From assembly GCA_016937975.1 (NCBI GenBank), contig JAFGVN010000035.1:1-33925 (forward strand): DNA of 33,925 bases, given 5' to 3'. This document shows positions 1 through 8,255 of the stretch, one piece after another. The stretch's first letter is position 1. Each line of letters begins with the position of its first letter. The position numbers were made by a program, and so were the translations under genes. Source of the stretch: Clostridia bacterium. GTDB lineage: Bacteria; Bacillota; Clostridia; Peptostreptococcales; Acidaminobacteraceae. The notes beneath the pieces were generated by a model that was given only the letters and a program-made list of their open reading frames with translations, made no database searches and was not told the DNA's origin.

Positions 1-800
1 CAAGCTGATTTTACTATGAATTTTGCTGACTTTATCAAGGTTTATTATGATGATATGGAACCAAGAATTAAAGAACATACAATGCGTAACAAGCAGTATA
101 TCATTGATTTAAAGGTGCTGCCATATTTTAAAAATATGTGCGTAAGTGACATTAAGGCAGCAACAATAAGAAAGTGGCAAAATGAGTTAATGAGGCAAGG
201 ATATTCTGAAACCTATCTTAAGACAATCAATAATCAGTTAAGTGCAATTCTGAACCATGCAGTTAGGTTCTATGAGCTCAAAAGTAACCCGTGTAAAAAA
301 GCTGGAAGTATGGGATAGAGTAATGCTGAAGAAATGCAGTTTTGGTCGAAGAAGAAGTTTGATACATTATTGAAACTGTTATGGGCAAACAAGAGTCTTA
401 TGTGGCATTTACGACTCTTAAATGAATAGGGATGAGAATTGTAGATCTAATACATTAACAAGAACTGATATTGATACTGAAAAGAAAACAATCTCTATCA
501 CTCAATTCTATCAAAGGGTTGATAAGCCTGATGTACTGCCCATAAGACTTCAAAAAGTAGGAGGGTGTTCAAAATTCTTACATTTTGCTGCAGATTTAGA
601 AGATGGTTTCTCAAGATTATACAAGTTGAAAAAGGTGAAAGGATCTTCAGATTTACTTTGGATTATCATACAAGTGATATGAAACTTAGCTTTTAAATGG
701 ACGGACAATAGATAAAAGAATAAAAGTAACTGGAAAGTAAAAGTTAATGATTTAAGAGAAGCATTTTTTAAGCGGAAGTTCATATTAACGTTGGAAAGTT
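1..800 (+). pseudogene. Degraded tyrosine site-specific integrase (phage/ICE type)
   Basis: The first reading frame is open from the window edge to a stop at 316-318 and encodes a SAM-like N-terminal core-binding domain (WQNELMRQGYSETYLKTINN near residues 50-70). After that stop, integrase-like sequence continues in shifting frames: NAEEMQFW near 322-345, then SYVAFTTLK followed by an in-frame TGA and IGMRIVDLIH, which matches the box I region holding the first catalytic Arg. TRTDIDTEKKTISI follows near 463-500 and RIFRFTLDYHTSDMKLS near 640-690, with a possible decayed NDLREA motif near 747. Several stops and frame changes make it non-functional. The order of blocks matches integrases of integrative elements, so this is probably the scar of a lost mobile element whose left part lies outside the window. 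No attachment site could be identified. Confidence 0.8.
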
Positions 801-836
801 TATAAGCGATAAATTCACACTTGAATATAAGATTAA

Positions 837-878
837 AAAATAGGTTATGATCATAATTAATGAACCATAACCTATTTT
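837..878. terminator. Perfect 13-bp inverted repeat, possible bidirectional terminator
   Basis: AAAATAGGTTATG (837-849) is perfectly complementary to CATAACCTATTTT (866-878) across a 16-nt loop. The A-run on the left and T-run on the right would give a U-tract in either direction. It lies between the integrase remnant and the end of the leftward reading fragment and tetR-type gene. Confidence 0.55.
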
Positions 879-888
879 CTTATGCTAT

Positions 889-985
889 TTAATTACAAAT
901 GGTGATTTTATTTTGACCAACATCTTTAGATTGATACAGTACTTCATTAACTGAATTTAAAACCTTATTTTCAAAATGTATGGCA
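889..985 (-). pseudogene. C-terminal scrap of a GGDEF (diguanylate cyclase) domain
   Basis: Read leftward, this stretch encodes about 30 residues ending at a TAA (889-891): a segment with NEVLYQSKDVGQNKI shortly before the stop. This resembles the end of GGDEF domains, where an alpha helix with ADxALYxAK is followed by GRNR and a last beta strand. Nothing upstream of it belongs to a GGDEF protein, because the TetR-family gene ends immediately before it on the same strand. It is therefore a remnant left by deletion or rearrangement, with no predicted activity. The match is short and was judged by eye. Confidence 0.45.
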
Positions 986-1594
986 TTAATTGACAATCCC
1001 ATTTGAAATGATGGAGATAAGATGATCAATATGTTCCTCGTATTTTTCAACAGTCATATCCATACTTTTTAACTCATAAACAAATATAACGGTACTTATT
1101 TGTACACAAAGACTAACAACGGATTCAATTGAAATACCTTCTTTAATTAACGCTCTTGCACTGTCAAGTTCTAGCATTCTTGTAAAATCTTCAGTGTATA
1201 TGTCTTCAAGGTTATTAACCAACTCGACACTTGCTGGGTGATCCGAAGAATATAAATGCTTACTGATTCGAATATAATGTGGATTTATAATAAGAAACTT
1301 AACACTGTACATGTATAAATCTTTAAAATAACCCAAAAATGATTCGTAATGAGTGAGCATATGTTCTCTAAGAAAGTTTAATCTTACATTTCTTAACCTT
1401 AAAATAATATATTTATACAAATCTTCTATAGAGTCAAAGTAATTATAAAATGACCCCCTAGAAATATTAGCACGTTTCATAATCAATGCTACTTTTGCTT
1501 CTCGGATGTTTCTTTCTGAGAATTCTTCAATTGCTGCAATAACAAGCTTTTCTTTTTTTTCTTCGGATAAATTGAAGAATGTTTTACTAGGCAA
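986..1594 (-). CDS. TetR-family transcriptional repressor
   Basis: This 202-residue protein has a classic TetR N-terminal DNA-binding domain. The helix-turn-helix lies near residues 30-60 (AKVALIMKRANISRGSFYNY, then FDSIEDLYKYI), and a divergent, all-helical ligand-binding domain follows. The start is TTG at 1592-1594, chosen because a perfect AAGGAGGT (reverse complement of 1601-1608) sits six bases upstream and no ATG is available. It is divergent from the transport/catabolic operon, and the shared control region carries three near-identical palindromes. By the usual TetR logic it should bind them as a dimer and release on binding a ligand, plausibly the imported substrate or a CoA ester made from it. 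The ligand cannot be predicted. The C-terminal domain gives no specific subfamily that I recognise. Confidence 0.9.
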   Translation of the reverse strand: MPSKTFFNLSEEKKEKLVIAAIEEFSERNIREAKVALIMKRANISRGSFYNYFDSIEDLYKYIILRLRNVRLNFLREHMLTHYESFLGYFKDLYMYSVKFLIINPHYIRISKHLYSSDHPASVELVNNLEDIYTEDFTRMLELDSARALIKEGISIESVVSLCVQISTVIFVYELKSMDMTVEKYEEHIDHLISIISNGIVN

Positions 1595-1625
1595 ATGAGT
1601 ACCTCCTTCATTTCATTATAAATAC

Positions 1626-1653
1626 ATTATACATGATAATCATTGCTTTTCAA
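1626..1653 (-). promoter_or_regulatory. Putative promoter of the TetR-family gene
   Basis: On the minus strand, TTGAAA (1653-1648) and TATAAT (1631-1626) are separated by 16 bp and sit upstream of the TTG start at 1594. The nearest palindrome (1670-1683) lies about 17 bp upstream of this -35, so control of the repressor's own gene would be less direct than control of the forward operon. Confidence 0.55.
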
Positions 1654-1669
1654 TGGTTTAAGAAAAAAA

Positions 1670-1727
1670 TGACACTAGTGTCAAAATAATCTGACATTAG
1701 TGTCATTTTATATTGACACTAGTGTCA
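1670..1727. promoter_or_regulatory. Three phased TetR-type operators
   Basis: TGACACTAGTGTCA occurs at 1670-1683 and again at 1714-1727, and TGACATTAGTGTCA at 1692-1705. The first and third are perfect 14-bp palindromes; the middle one differs by one base. Centre-to-centre distance is 22 bp both times, about two helical turns, so bound dimers would lie on one face of the DNA. The third copy overlaps the forward -35 box. They are the expected sites of the divergent TetR-family protein. Confidence 0.85.
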
Positions 1728-1742
1728 GATATCTGGTATTAT
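1713..1742 (+). promoter_or_regulatory. Putative operon promoter with operator over -35
   Basis: A consensus TTGACA (1713-1718) and TATTAT (1737-1742) are separated by 18 bp. Five of the six -35 bases lie within the third palindrome (1714-1727), so bound repressor would directly exclude RNA polymerase. The first gene starts at 1782 with GGAGGGGG a few bases ahead. Confidence 0.75.
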
Positions 1743-1781
1743 TTTTTTGTAACATAAATTAATTAAAACGGAGGGGGACAC

Positions 1782-2504
1782 ATGAGATTAAAGGATAAAA
1801 TTTGCATCGTTACTGGTGGTGCTCAAGGAATAGGGCGAGCAATCGTAGAAAGATTTGCTGAGGAAGGTGCAAAAATGATTTATTCACTGGATTTAAATCA
1901 AGGTGAATATGAAAGAGATAATGTAAAGCATATCCAATTGAATACAACAGATCATGAAGGTGTTAAACAGTTAGTGGAGACAATCATCCAAGAAGAAGGT
2001 CAAATTGATGTTGTTGTAAACAATGCTGGTATCACAAGAGATGCCTTAGCCAACAAAATGACAGAGGAGCAATGGAATATAGTGATCGATGTCAACATGA
2101 AAGCACCACATTATATGGTTGCAGAAGTTGGACCACATATGATGGCTGCAGGTAAAGGCTCGATTATTACCATTTCTTCAATTGTTGGATTATACGGTAA
2201 TGTTGGTCAAGTTAACTATGCTGCAACAAAAGCTGGGGTCATTGCAATGACAAAGACTTGGACAAAAGAGTTGTCTAGAAAAGGTGCAGTTATTAGAGCA
2301 AATGCTGTTGCACCCGGTTTCATTTCAACACCAATTTTGCAGTCTATGCCAGAAAAAATTATTGATAGCATGAAAGCGAAGATCCTTTTTAATGAACTAG
2401 GAGAACCAGAAGACATTGCCAATGCATGCTTATATTTAGCATCAGATGAATCCAAATATGTAACTGGTCAAGTACTTGAAGTATCAGGGGGCATAACAAT
2501 TTAG
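1782..2504 (+). CDS. SDR-family 3-hydroxyacyl-CoA dehydrogenase / 3-oxoacyl reductase (FabG-like)
   Basis: This 240-residue classical short-chain dehydrogenase has all hallmarks: the cofactor-binding TGGAQGIG at 11-18, NNAG at 80-83, catalytic Ser133 and the YxxxK pair Tyr146/Lys150 (YAATK), plus the PG motif after the sixth strand. Length and order match FabG and acetoacetyl-CoA reductase proteins. An Asp at residue 37, at the end of the second beta strand, usually favours NAD(H) over NADP(H). That would suit oxidation of a 3-hydroxyacyl-CoA rather than fatty acid synthesis. It is the first gene of the operon, directly after the repressor-controlled promoter, and livH begins 12 bases after its stop. 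Family certain; substrate and direction are inferred from context. Confidence 0.85.
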   Translation: MRLKDKICIVTGGAQGIGRAIVERFAEEGAKMIYSLDLNQGEYERDNVKHIQLNTTDHEGVKQLVETIIQEEGQIDVVVNNAGITRDALANKMTEEQWNIVIDVNMKAPHYMVAEVGPHMMAAGKGSIITISSIVGLYGNVGQVNYAATKAGVIAMTKTWTKELSRKGAVIRANAVAPGFISTPILQSMPEKIIDSMKAKILFNELGEPEDIANACLYLASDESKYVTGQVLEVSGGITI

Positions 2505-2516
2505 TGGAGGTTAACG

Positions 2517-3392
2517 TTGAGTAACTTTATACAGGTTATATTCAGTAGTCTTGAGATTGGTAGTATATATGCTTTAGCATCAATAGGTATTATACTCATT
2601 TATCAAACTTCAAAAATGACCAACTTCGCTCAAGGTGCCATTGGTATGTACAGTGCTTATATGGCAACCGTCTTTATGAGAGGTACTGGTATTTCAGCTA
2701 CCTTGGCGACGATAGTTGGTATGGCGTTTGGTCTTGTATTAGGTTTTGCGATAGACCTATTGATTATGAGGCGAGCAAAAAATGCCAGTCCAGTAACATT
2801 ACAAATTATTACTTTAGGAATCGTATTGTTTTTAACTGGTTTAGCGCCACTTACTTTTGGCGCAGTACCACTTGCATTCCCGAGATTTATTGAAAACAAA
2901 TCCATAGAAATATTGGGAGCATCTATTTTATACAATGGTATTCTAAATATCTTTATTGGCTTTATCGTTGTTGCGCTTCTATTTTTTGCATTACAACGTA
3001 CAAAATGGGGATTGGCTGTAAGAGTAACTGCTGCTAATCCTACAGCAGCTAAAGTTATGGGTGTACCGACTAAAAAAGTAACTATGGGAACTTGGGCTAT
3101 TGCAGCCTCGCTTGGTGCATTATCAGCTCTGATGCTTGCACCAAACACAGTAGTTGATGTAGGAATGATGGAAGGTGTACAGTTAAGTGCGCTGATTGCA
3201 TGTGTACTTGGAGGCTTTCAAACGTTCTTTGGTCCAGTACTAGGTGCTTATATATTGGCCATCGTTAGGAATCTATTTGGTTTTTATATATCGAGTACAT
3301 GGGGAACTGCTTTGACATATTCAGTCATCTTAATATTCATAATTTTCAAACCAAATGGATTAATTGGTAAGAAAAAGATTAAAAAAGTATAG
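2517..3392 (+). CDS. livH: Branched-chain-type ABC transporter permease, LivH family
   Basis: This 291-residue protein is almost entirely transmembrane, with about eight hydrophobic segments. The N-terminal pattern SSLEIGSIYALASIGIILIY and the later LGGFQTFFGPVLGAY are typical of LivH/BraD permeases, the first of the two pore subunits in hydrophobic amino acid ABC importers. The start is TTG at 2517, with TGGAGG (2505-2510) right behind the stop of the dehydrogenase gene. LivH and LivM form a heterodimer with LivG and LivF on the cytoplasmic face. Relatives also carry urea, amides, aromatic acids and other small acids, so the family name does not fix the substrate. Here it sits in a catabolic operon, which suggests a non-amino-acid ligand. 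Confidence 0.92.
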   Translation: MSNFIQVIFSSLEIGSIYALASIGIILIYQTSKMTNFAQGAIGMYSAYMATVFMRGTGISATLATIVGMAFGLVLGFAIDLLIMRRAKNASPVTLQIITLGIVLFLTGLAPLTFGAVPLAFPRFIENKSIEILGASILYNGILNIFIGFIVVALLFFALQRTKWGLAVRVTAANPTAAKVMGVPTKKVTMGTWAIAASLGALSALMLAPNTVVDVGMMEGVQLSALIACVLGGFQTFFGPVLGAYILAIVRNLFGFYISSTWGTALTYSVILIFIIFKPNGLIGKKKIKKV

Positions 3393-3400
3393 GGGGAGAC

Positions 3401-4411
3401 ATGGAAAAAAAATTAAAGTCCAGGTTTAACCTCCTGGAAAACGTTTACATCAATTATATATTGATTGGTATTCTATTTTTAATAGCTATTCCATTGAACC
3501 AAGCGGGAATCATAGGCGGATCTGTATTAATTACATTAGGCTCTGTCATCTTATATTCTGTCGTTGGTATCGGGATGAATATTCTACTAGGATACGCAGG
3601 TTTGATTACCCTTGGTGGTGCTGGTTTTATGGGATTAGCCGCTTATTTATCAGCCTACTTTACAAGAGATTTAAATATGCCATTCTTATTTTCCTTAATA
3701 TTCTCAGTTGGAATACCTATTATAATTGGTATCGGTATTGGCCTTATTTCTTTAAGACTTGGAGGCTACTATCTTGCAATCGCTACCTTAGGAATTGGTG
3801 AAGTCCTTAAGCAAGTGTTCATCGAATACGATGTATTCACTGGGGGTTTTTCAGGTAAGAGTGCAGGTTATATCAATTTGTTTGGCTTACAGTTTGATCG
3901 GATAGGAACTTATGCCTTGTACGCAGTTATATTAATATTTGCATTAATCATAGGCCACAACATAGTCAACTCTGCTACTGGAAGAGCTTTTATGACAATG
4001 AGAAGTAGTGAAGCAGCTGCCCAAGCTATGGGCATTAGAATGTTAAAGTATAAGGTCTTAGCATTTGTAATTGCAACGATTTACTCAACCATTGGTGGCA
4101 TTATGTATATGCATTTAATTAAGTTTTCTTTCCCAACAACATGGGGATTAGGCATGTCATTGAACTTCTTATCAATTGTTGTTATTGGTGGGATGAAGGC
4201 AATAGCAGGACCAGTAGTAGGCGCATTGTTTGTCATTGCTTTTCCTGATTTAGTTTTAAAGAACATACCAATCATCGGAACATCACCAGGTGTAGCTTAT
4301 ATTTTTAATGGTGTGTTGATTGTAGTTGTATTACTATTCTATAACAGAGGATTAATCAAAATATTTACAGATGCAAAGGTGTTGATAAAGAAATTGATAG
4401 GTGGTAAATGA
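3401..4411 (+). CDS. livM: Branched-chain-type ABC transporter permease, LivM family
   Basis: This second membrane subunit has 336 residues and about ten hydrophobic segments. It contains the LivM hallmark stretch GMNILLGYAGLITLGGAGFMG near residues 60-80, followed by LRLGGYYLAIATLGIGE, the cytoplasmic coupling region typical of the family. Near the C terminus VVIGGMKAIAGPVVGA repeats the GG...GPVxGA pattern found in LivH. AGGGGGAG lies ahead of the ATG at 3401, eight bases after livH. Its stop overlaps the start of livG by four bases (ATGA), which points to translational coupling. With LivH it should form the membrane channel. Confidence 0.92.
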   Translation: MEKKLKSRFNLLENVYINYILIGILFLIAIPLNQAGIIGGSVLITLGSVILYSVVGIGMNILLGYAGLITLGGAGFMGLAAYLSAYFTRDLNMPFLFSLIFSVGIPIIIGIGIGLISLRLGGYYLAIATLGIGEVLKQVFIEYDVFTGGFSGKSAGYINLFGLQFDRIGTYALYAVILIFALIIGHNIVNSATGRAFMTMRSSEAAAQAMGIRMLKYKVLAFVIATIYSTIGGIMYMHLIKFSFPTTWGLGMSLNFLSIVVIGGMKAIAGPVVGALFVIAFPDLVLKNIPIIGTSPGVAYIFNGVLIVVVLLFYNRGLIKIFTDAKVLIKKLIGGK

Positions 4412-5235
4412 TAATGAAAGATAACCCAATCTTTAGAAATGACATGATTTTGAAGATCGAAGACTTATCCATATCATTCGGAGGGATTAAGGCTGTTGAT
4501 GCTGTTTCTTTTGAAGTTAATGAAAAAGAAATTTACGGTTTGATTGGTCCTAACGGAGCTGGTAAAACAACCATCTTCAATATAATCACACAGTTTTATA
4601 AGCCAGACAACGGTAAGGTGTATTTTAAAGATAAAGATTTAAAATGGAAAAACCTAATTGATTATAAAACACACGATGTAGTGAAAACAGGTCTGATTAG
4701 AACATTCCAAAATTTGGAGCTGATTCAAGATCTATCATTATTAGATAATTTATTAGTAGGTAGTCACACTTTTTACAAATCGACGGCACTAGAACAGGCT
4801 TTAAGAATGCCGAGAGCTGTGAAAGAGGAGAGGAAGTTTCGAAATAAAGCCATGGAGATAATGAAACTTTTAAATATATCAGACAAGGCTTACGAACTGG
4901 TTTACGGCCAACCCTATGGTATTTTAAAGAAAGTTGAGTTGGGACGAACCTTAATGAGCGAACCTAGAATGATTATTCTAGATGAACCAGCAGCTGGTCT
5001 AAATGAAAGAGAAACAGCTGAACTTGCAGATATTTTAAAACATATAAGAACCGATTATGATACGACGATTTTTCTCGTAGAACATGATATGGGTTTGGTA
5101 ATGGATATTTGTGATAGAATCTGCGCCATTTCGTTCGGTGAGAAATTGGCTGAAGGCACGCCAGCTGAAATACAAAATAATTCCTTTGTGCAAGAAGCTT
5201 ATCTAGGAAGTGAAGAAGGGGAGCTTGCAGAATGA
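4408..5235 (+). CDS. livG: Branched-chain-type ABC transporter ATP-binding protein, LivG family
   Basis: This 275-residue ATPase carries Walker A GPNGAGKTT at residues 47-55, a Q-loop region RTFQNLEL, Walker B IILDEPAAGLN and the switch histidine in LVEHDMG. The signature helix reads QPYGILKKVELGRTL instead of LSGGQ. Variants with a PYG core are usual in this subfamily, so it should be active. The C-terminal GEKLAEGTPAEIQNN and YLG motifs are typical of LivG. ATG at 4408 overlaps livM; a second ATG at 4414 is also possible. It overlaps livF by four bases at 5232. It would power import together with LivF. Confidence 0.92.
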   Translation: MIMKDNPIFRNDMILKIEDLSISFGGIKAVDAVSFEVNEKEIYGLIGPNGAGKTTIFNIITQFYKPDNGKVYFKDKDLKWKNLIDYKTHDVVKTGLIRTFQNLELIQDLSLLDNLLVGSHTFYKSTALEQALRMPRAVKEERKFRNKAMEIMKLLNISDKAYELVYGQPYGILKKVELGRTLMSEPRMIILDEPAAGLNERETAELADILKHIRTDYDTTIFLVEHDMGLVMDICDRICAISFGEKLAEGTPAEIQNNSFVQEAYLGSEEGELAE

Positions 5236-5948
5236 AGAAATTATTAGAAATTAAGGACTTAGAAGTTAAGTATGGTAGCATACAAGCTTTAAAAGGTGTT
5301 TCTTTAAATATTGAAGAAGGTGCGATTGTTGCATTATTAGGTGCTAATGGTGCCGGAAAGTCTACTTTATTGAAAAGTATTTCAAGAATTGTTGAATCAA
5401 GCAATGGTGACATTATCTTTGATGGTGAAACGGTTTTAAAAAAGGAAGCCGATCAAGTTGCTTGGATGAAAATCAGTCATTGTCTTGAAGGAAGACAGAT
5501 CTTTGCAGAATTGACCGTTTTGGAAAATTTAACAATAGGTGGTTTTACGCTTAAGAGCAAATCAGAAAAGGAAGAGGCAATCAAAGAAAGTTACAAGATG
5601 TTTCCTGTATTAGAGGAAAGAAAACATCAAATTGCTGGTACCTTATCTGGTGGTGAGCAGCAAATGCTTGCAATAGCAAGAGCTTTGATCATCAAACCTA
5701 AATTACTTATTTTGGACGAACCATCACTTGGTTTAGCGCCTATTATAATAAGAAACGTATTTGATATCATTAAGAAAATTAATGAATCAGGTACAACAGT
5801 ATTAATTGCAGAGCAGAATGCTTTGCAAACTCTAAAGATAGCAGATTACGCATATATGCTTGAAGTAGGGAAAATTACAATGGAAGGTAAGGCAAGTGAC
5901 TTGCTTGCTGATGATAATTTAATTCATGCTTACCTTGGTAAACATTAA
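5232..5948 (+). CDS. livF: Branched-chain-type ABC transporter ATP-binding protein, LivF family
   Basis: This 238-residue ATPase has Walker A GANGAGKST at 37-45, the canonical signature LSGGEQQ beginning near 138, Walker B LLILDEPSLGLAP beginning near 158, and AEQN at the switch region, which is the LivF-typical replacement of the histidine loop. The Q-loop region reads CLEGRQIFAELTVLENL, close to the EGR.IF.LTV pattern of LivF. It starts within the end of livG (ATGA overlap) and ends 12 bases before the binding protein gene, completing a full five-part importer in one transcript. Confidence 0.93.
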   Translation: MKKLLEIKDLEVKYGSIQALKGVSLNIEEGAIVALLGANGAGKSTLLKSISRIVESSNGDIIFDGETVLKKEADQVAWMKISHCLEGRQIFAELTVLENLTIGGFTLKSKSEKEEAIKESYKMFPVLEERKHQIAGTLSGGEQQMLAIARALIIKPKLLILDEPSLGLAPIIIRNVFDIIKKINESGTTVLIAEQNALQTLKIADYAYMLEVGKITMEGKASDLLADDNLIHAYLGKH

Positions 5949-5960
5949 AGGGAGGAAATT

Positions 5961-7199
5961 ATGAAACGAAGTTTAGCACTATTATTGGTTTTAGCATTAG
6001 TAGTATCACTGTTCGCTGGTTGTGGGGATTCAGCATCTAGTGGTGATCATGCACAAGGTATCACAGATACTGAAATTTTAGTAGGTAACAACGCAGCTAC
6101 ATCTGGTGTATTTGGACCAGTTGGTCAACCTTACATCGATGGTTTAAATGCTTATTTTGCTATGGTAAATGACGCTGGTGGTGTTCATGGAAGACAAATC
6201 AAATTCTTACATCAAGACGATGAGTTCTCACCTGAAAAAGGTAAGGCTATGTATGATAAGCTCATCAATGATGACAAAGTATTTGCAATTGTTGGTGCTT
6301 TTGGTACACCTATCGTAGGCGCAATTTTAGAAGATCTAAAGGAATCTGGTATTCCATCGGTATATTTTGCAACAGGTATGCCTCAATTATATGCTGAAGA
6401 TGCAACAGATTATGGTAGAAATATTTATCCAGTACAACCTATTTACACAACTGAGGGTAGATTATTCTCAGCTTGGGCAAAAGGTACATTCGAAGGTAAG
6501 AAGTTTGGTGTAATCTATTCAAGTGATGACGCTGGTAAAGGTTTATTTGAGGGTATTACAAAGCAAGCTGAAGAAATTGGTTTAGAAGTTGTAGCAGAGC
6601 AAGTTGCTTATGGTGCGGAAGATGTTTCAGCTGCAGTAACAAAAATTTTATCACAAGACGTTGATGTTGTTGCAATTGCATCAATGCAAAATACTTTCTT
6701 AACCATTGCTAAAGAATTAGGTAAACAAGGTAATACATCACCTACATTAACTTCATATGTAAATGTTGGTCCAACCTACTACTCACAATTCGCAGCAGAT
6801 ATCGAAGGTAAATATGACTTATATGGTCCAGGTTGGTTAGGTGCAGATGAAACTGAACTTGGTCAAATGATTGAGTGGATGGAAGTTGTAAACCCTGGTA
6901 ACGAATGGGGACCATCACCTTATGCAATTTCTGGTTGGTTAGCAGCTAAGTTCTTCACTGAGGGTTTAAGAAGAATTCCTGAAGGTGATGCATTAACTTG
7001 GGAAGCGTTTATGGATGCTATGGAATCTAAGCCACATGACTTAGGATTTGGTTCAGGTTCAATGATTGACTATGCAGATGGTAAGCGTTATGGAACAGAA
7101 ACATTATCACTTTACAGATTTGATCAAAATGCTGGTCCTATTATGGCAGATGTTTTCAAACCTTTTATGACTGTTAATGAAATCTTAGAAGGAAAATAG
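5961..7199 (+). CDS. ABC transporter substrate-binding lipoprotein (LivK-like, type I periplasmic fold)
   Basis: The 412-residue protein begins with a lipoprotein signal peptide. The lipobox LFAGC places the acylated Cys at residue 21, so the mature protein is tethered to the outer face of the membrane. The rest fits the two-lobed Peripla_BP_6/LivK family: GITDTEILVGNNAATSG at the start of the mature part, then NDAGGVHGRQIKFLHQDD and a DVVAIASMQNTFLTIAKELG segment. Several Trp/Tyr-rich stretches (YGPGWLGADE, WGPSPYAISGW) suggest an aromatic or hydrophobic pocket. AGGGAGG precedes the ATG. It supplies ligand specificity for the importer; which ligand is unknown. Its coding sequence is visibly richer in preferred codons (GGT, GTA, TTA) than its neighbours, consistent with high expression. 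Confidence 0.92.
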   Translation: MKRSLALLLVLALVVSLFAGCGDSASSGDHAQGITDTEILVGNNAATSGVFGPVGQPYIDGLNAYFAMVNDAGGVHGRQIKFLHQDDEFSPEKGKAMYDKLINDDKVFAIVGAFGTPIVGAILEDLKESGIPSVYFATGMPQLYAEDATDYGRNIYPVQPIYTTEGRLFSAWAKGTFEGKKFGVIYSSDDAGKGLFEGITKQAEEIGLEVVAEQVAYGAEDVSAAVTKILSQDVDVVAIASMQNTFLTIAKELGKQGNTSPTLTSYVNVGPTYYSQFAADIEGKYDLYGPGWLGADETELGQMIEWMEVVNPGNEWGPSPYAISGWLAAKFFTEGLRRIPEGDALTWEAFMDAMESKPHDLGFGSGSMIDYADGKRYGTETLSLYRFDQNAGPIMADVFKPFMTVNEILEGK

Positions 7200-7214
7200 G
7201 ACGGAGGAAGAAAC

Positions 7215-8255
7215 GTGGCGAAAGATATAGTTGGTGTAGTAGGCACTGGTCTTTATATCCCAGATAATTATTGGACTGCAGAGTATTGTGCTGAGTTAAC
7301 AGGTGGCCGCTGGACACCAGAAGCAATTGTTGAAAAACTTGGCTTTAAGAGAAAACCTGTAGCACGTAATCATGAAGGTACAATGTGGATGGGCGCACGT
7401 GCTGCTGAAGATTGTTTGAAAAAGACAGGATATGACCCTGAGAAGATAGACGTTGTATTATGGTTTGGTGAAGAGTGGAAAGAATATCCACTAACAACTG
7501 CTGCTTTATATGTACAAAATGAAATCGGTGCAGTTAATGCGTGGGGGGTCGATGTCAGCAATAGATGCGCAACTTTTATCACTGCTTTAAAAATGGCAAA
7601 AGATATGATTATAGCTGATGAAAGCATCAACACCATTATGCTTGCTGGTGGTTATAGAAATAATGACTTTATCAACTTATCCAATCCAAAAGTCTCTATG
7701 TTATACAGTATTGGTTCAGGTGCTGCAGCCATGTTGATTACAAGAAATCATCATGAGAATGAAGTACTGGGTCATCACCTAATTGGTGATGGCTCCCTGT
7801 TCCATACGATGGGTGTACCTATTGGTGGTACTGCTCAACCTATTACAAAAGACAATGTGGACAATTGGATGAGTTATGAAATTATGGATGTTGATTTTAT
7901 GAAAGAAAAACTAAATTCAGTATCCATGAAAAATTGGTTTAAATGTGTAGATCAGTCACTTGAAAAATCAGGAGGCTTGACAAGACAAAATGTAGATTAT
8001 CTTGCAGTCACACAGTTCAAACGTTCCATGCATGACTTTATGCTAGAAGAGTATGGATTACAAGAGGAGAATTCCACTTACCTAGATGAATATGGACACA
8101 TTGGTCAAATGGATCAGATCTTGTCGATTGAATTAGGTTTAAAAGCGGGAAAAATTAAAGATGGCACTGTGATCTCCCTAGTCGGTGCAGGTGGGGGCTA
8201 TGTATGGGCTGCTGGTGTCATTAGATGGGGTAAAATTAAGAGAGATGGTGAGTAA
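7215..8255 (+). CDS. KASIII-like thiolase-superfamily condensing enzyme with atypical active site
   Basis: This 346-residue protein is similar in length and layout to FabH (3-oxoacyl-ACP synthase III) and archaeal HMG-CoA synthase: GVVGTGLYIPDNYW at the N terminus, GFKRKPVA near 45-52, and the nucleophile region VDVSNRCATFITAL with Cys118. The rest of the FabH triad is not conserved. Where FabH has HQAN, this protein has VTQF (Thr266). Where FabH has the Asn of YGNTSAA, it has YGHIGQ (His295). The C-terminal GAGGGYVWAAGVIRWG is typical of the fold. The start is GTG at 7215 behind GGAGGAAG, and its stop abuts the CoA-transferase start. Context suggests acyl transfer or Claisen-type chemistry on acyl-CoA esters in the catabolic operon, not fatty acid synthesis. 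Reaction unknown. Confidence 0.75.
   Translation: MAKDIVGVVGTGLYIPDNYWTAEYCAELTGGRWTPEAIVEKLGFKRKPVARNHEGTMWMGARAAEDCLKKTGYDPEKIDVVLWFGEEWKEYPLTTAALYVQNEIGAVNAWGVDVSNRCATFITALKMAKDMIIADESINTIMLAGGYRNNDFINLSNPKVSMLYSIGSGAAAMLITRNHHENEVLGHHLIGDGSLFHTMGVPIGGTAQPITKDNVDNWMSYEIMDVDFMKEKLNSVSMKNWFKCVDQSLEKSGGLTRQNVDYLAVTQFKRSMHDFMLEEYGLQEENSTYLDEYGHIGQMDQILSIELGLKAGKIKDGTVISLVGAGGGYVWAAGVIRWGKIKRDGE

Noticed and set aside
422-682. An 86-codon plus-strand frame that could be called as a gene
   Set aside because: Its middle matches integrase sequence (TRTDIDTEKKTISI) but the ends do not. It is one piece of the broken integrase, joined by frame changes to the pieces before and after it.
2657-3148. 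A 163-codon frame on the minus strand opposite livH
   Set aside because: It lies wholly within the well-supported livH gene, has no ribosome binding site of note, and its residue pattern is what antisense reading of hydrophobic codons gives.
4908-4960. LivG signature motif lacking LSGGQ, considered as evidence of a dead ATPase
   Set aside because: Signatures with a PYG core followed by a basic KVELGR-like helix are common in LivG-type proteins, and Walker A, Walker B and the switch His are intact.
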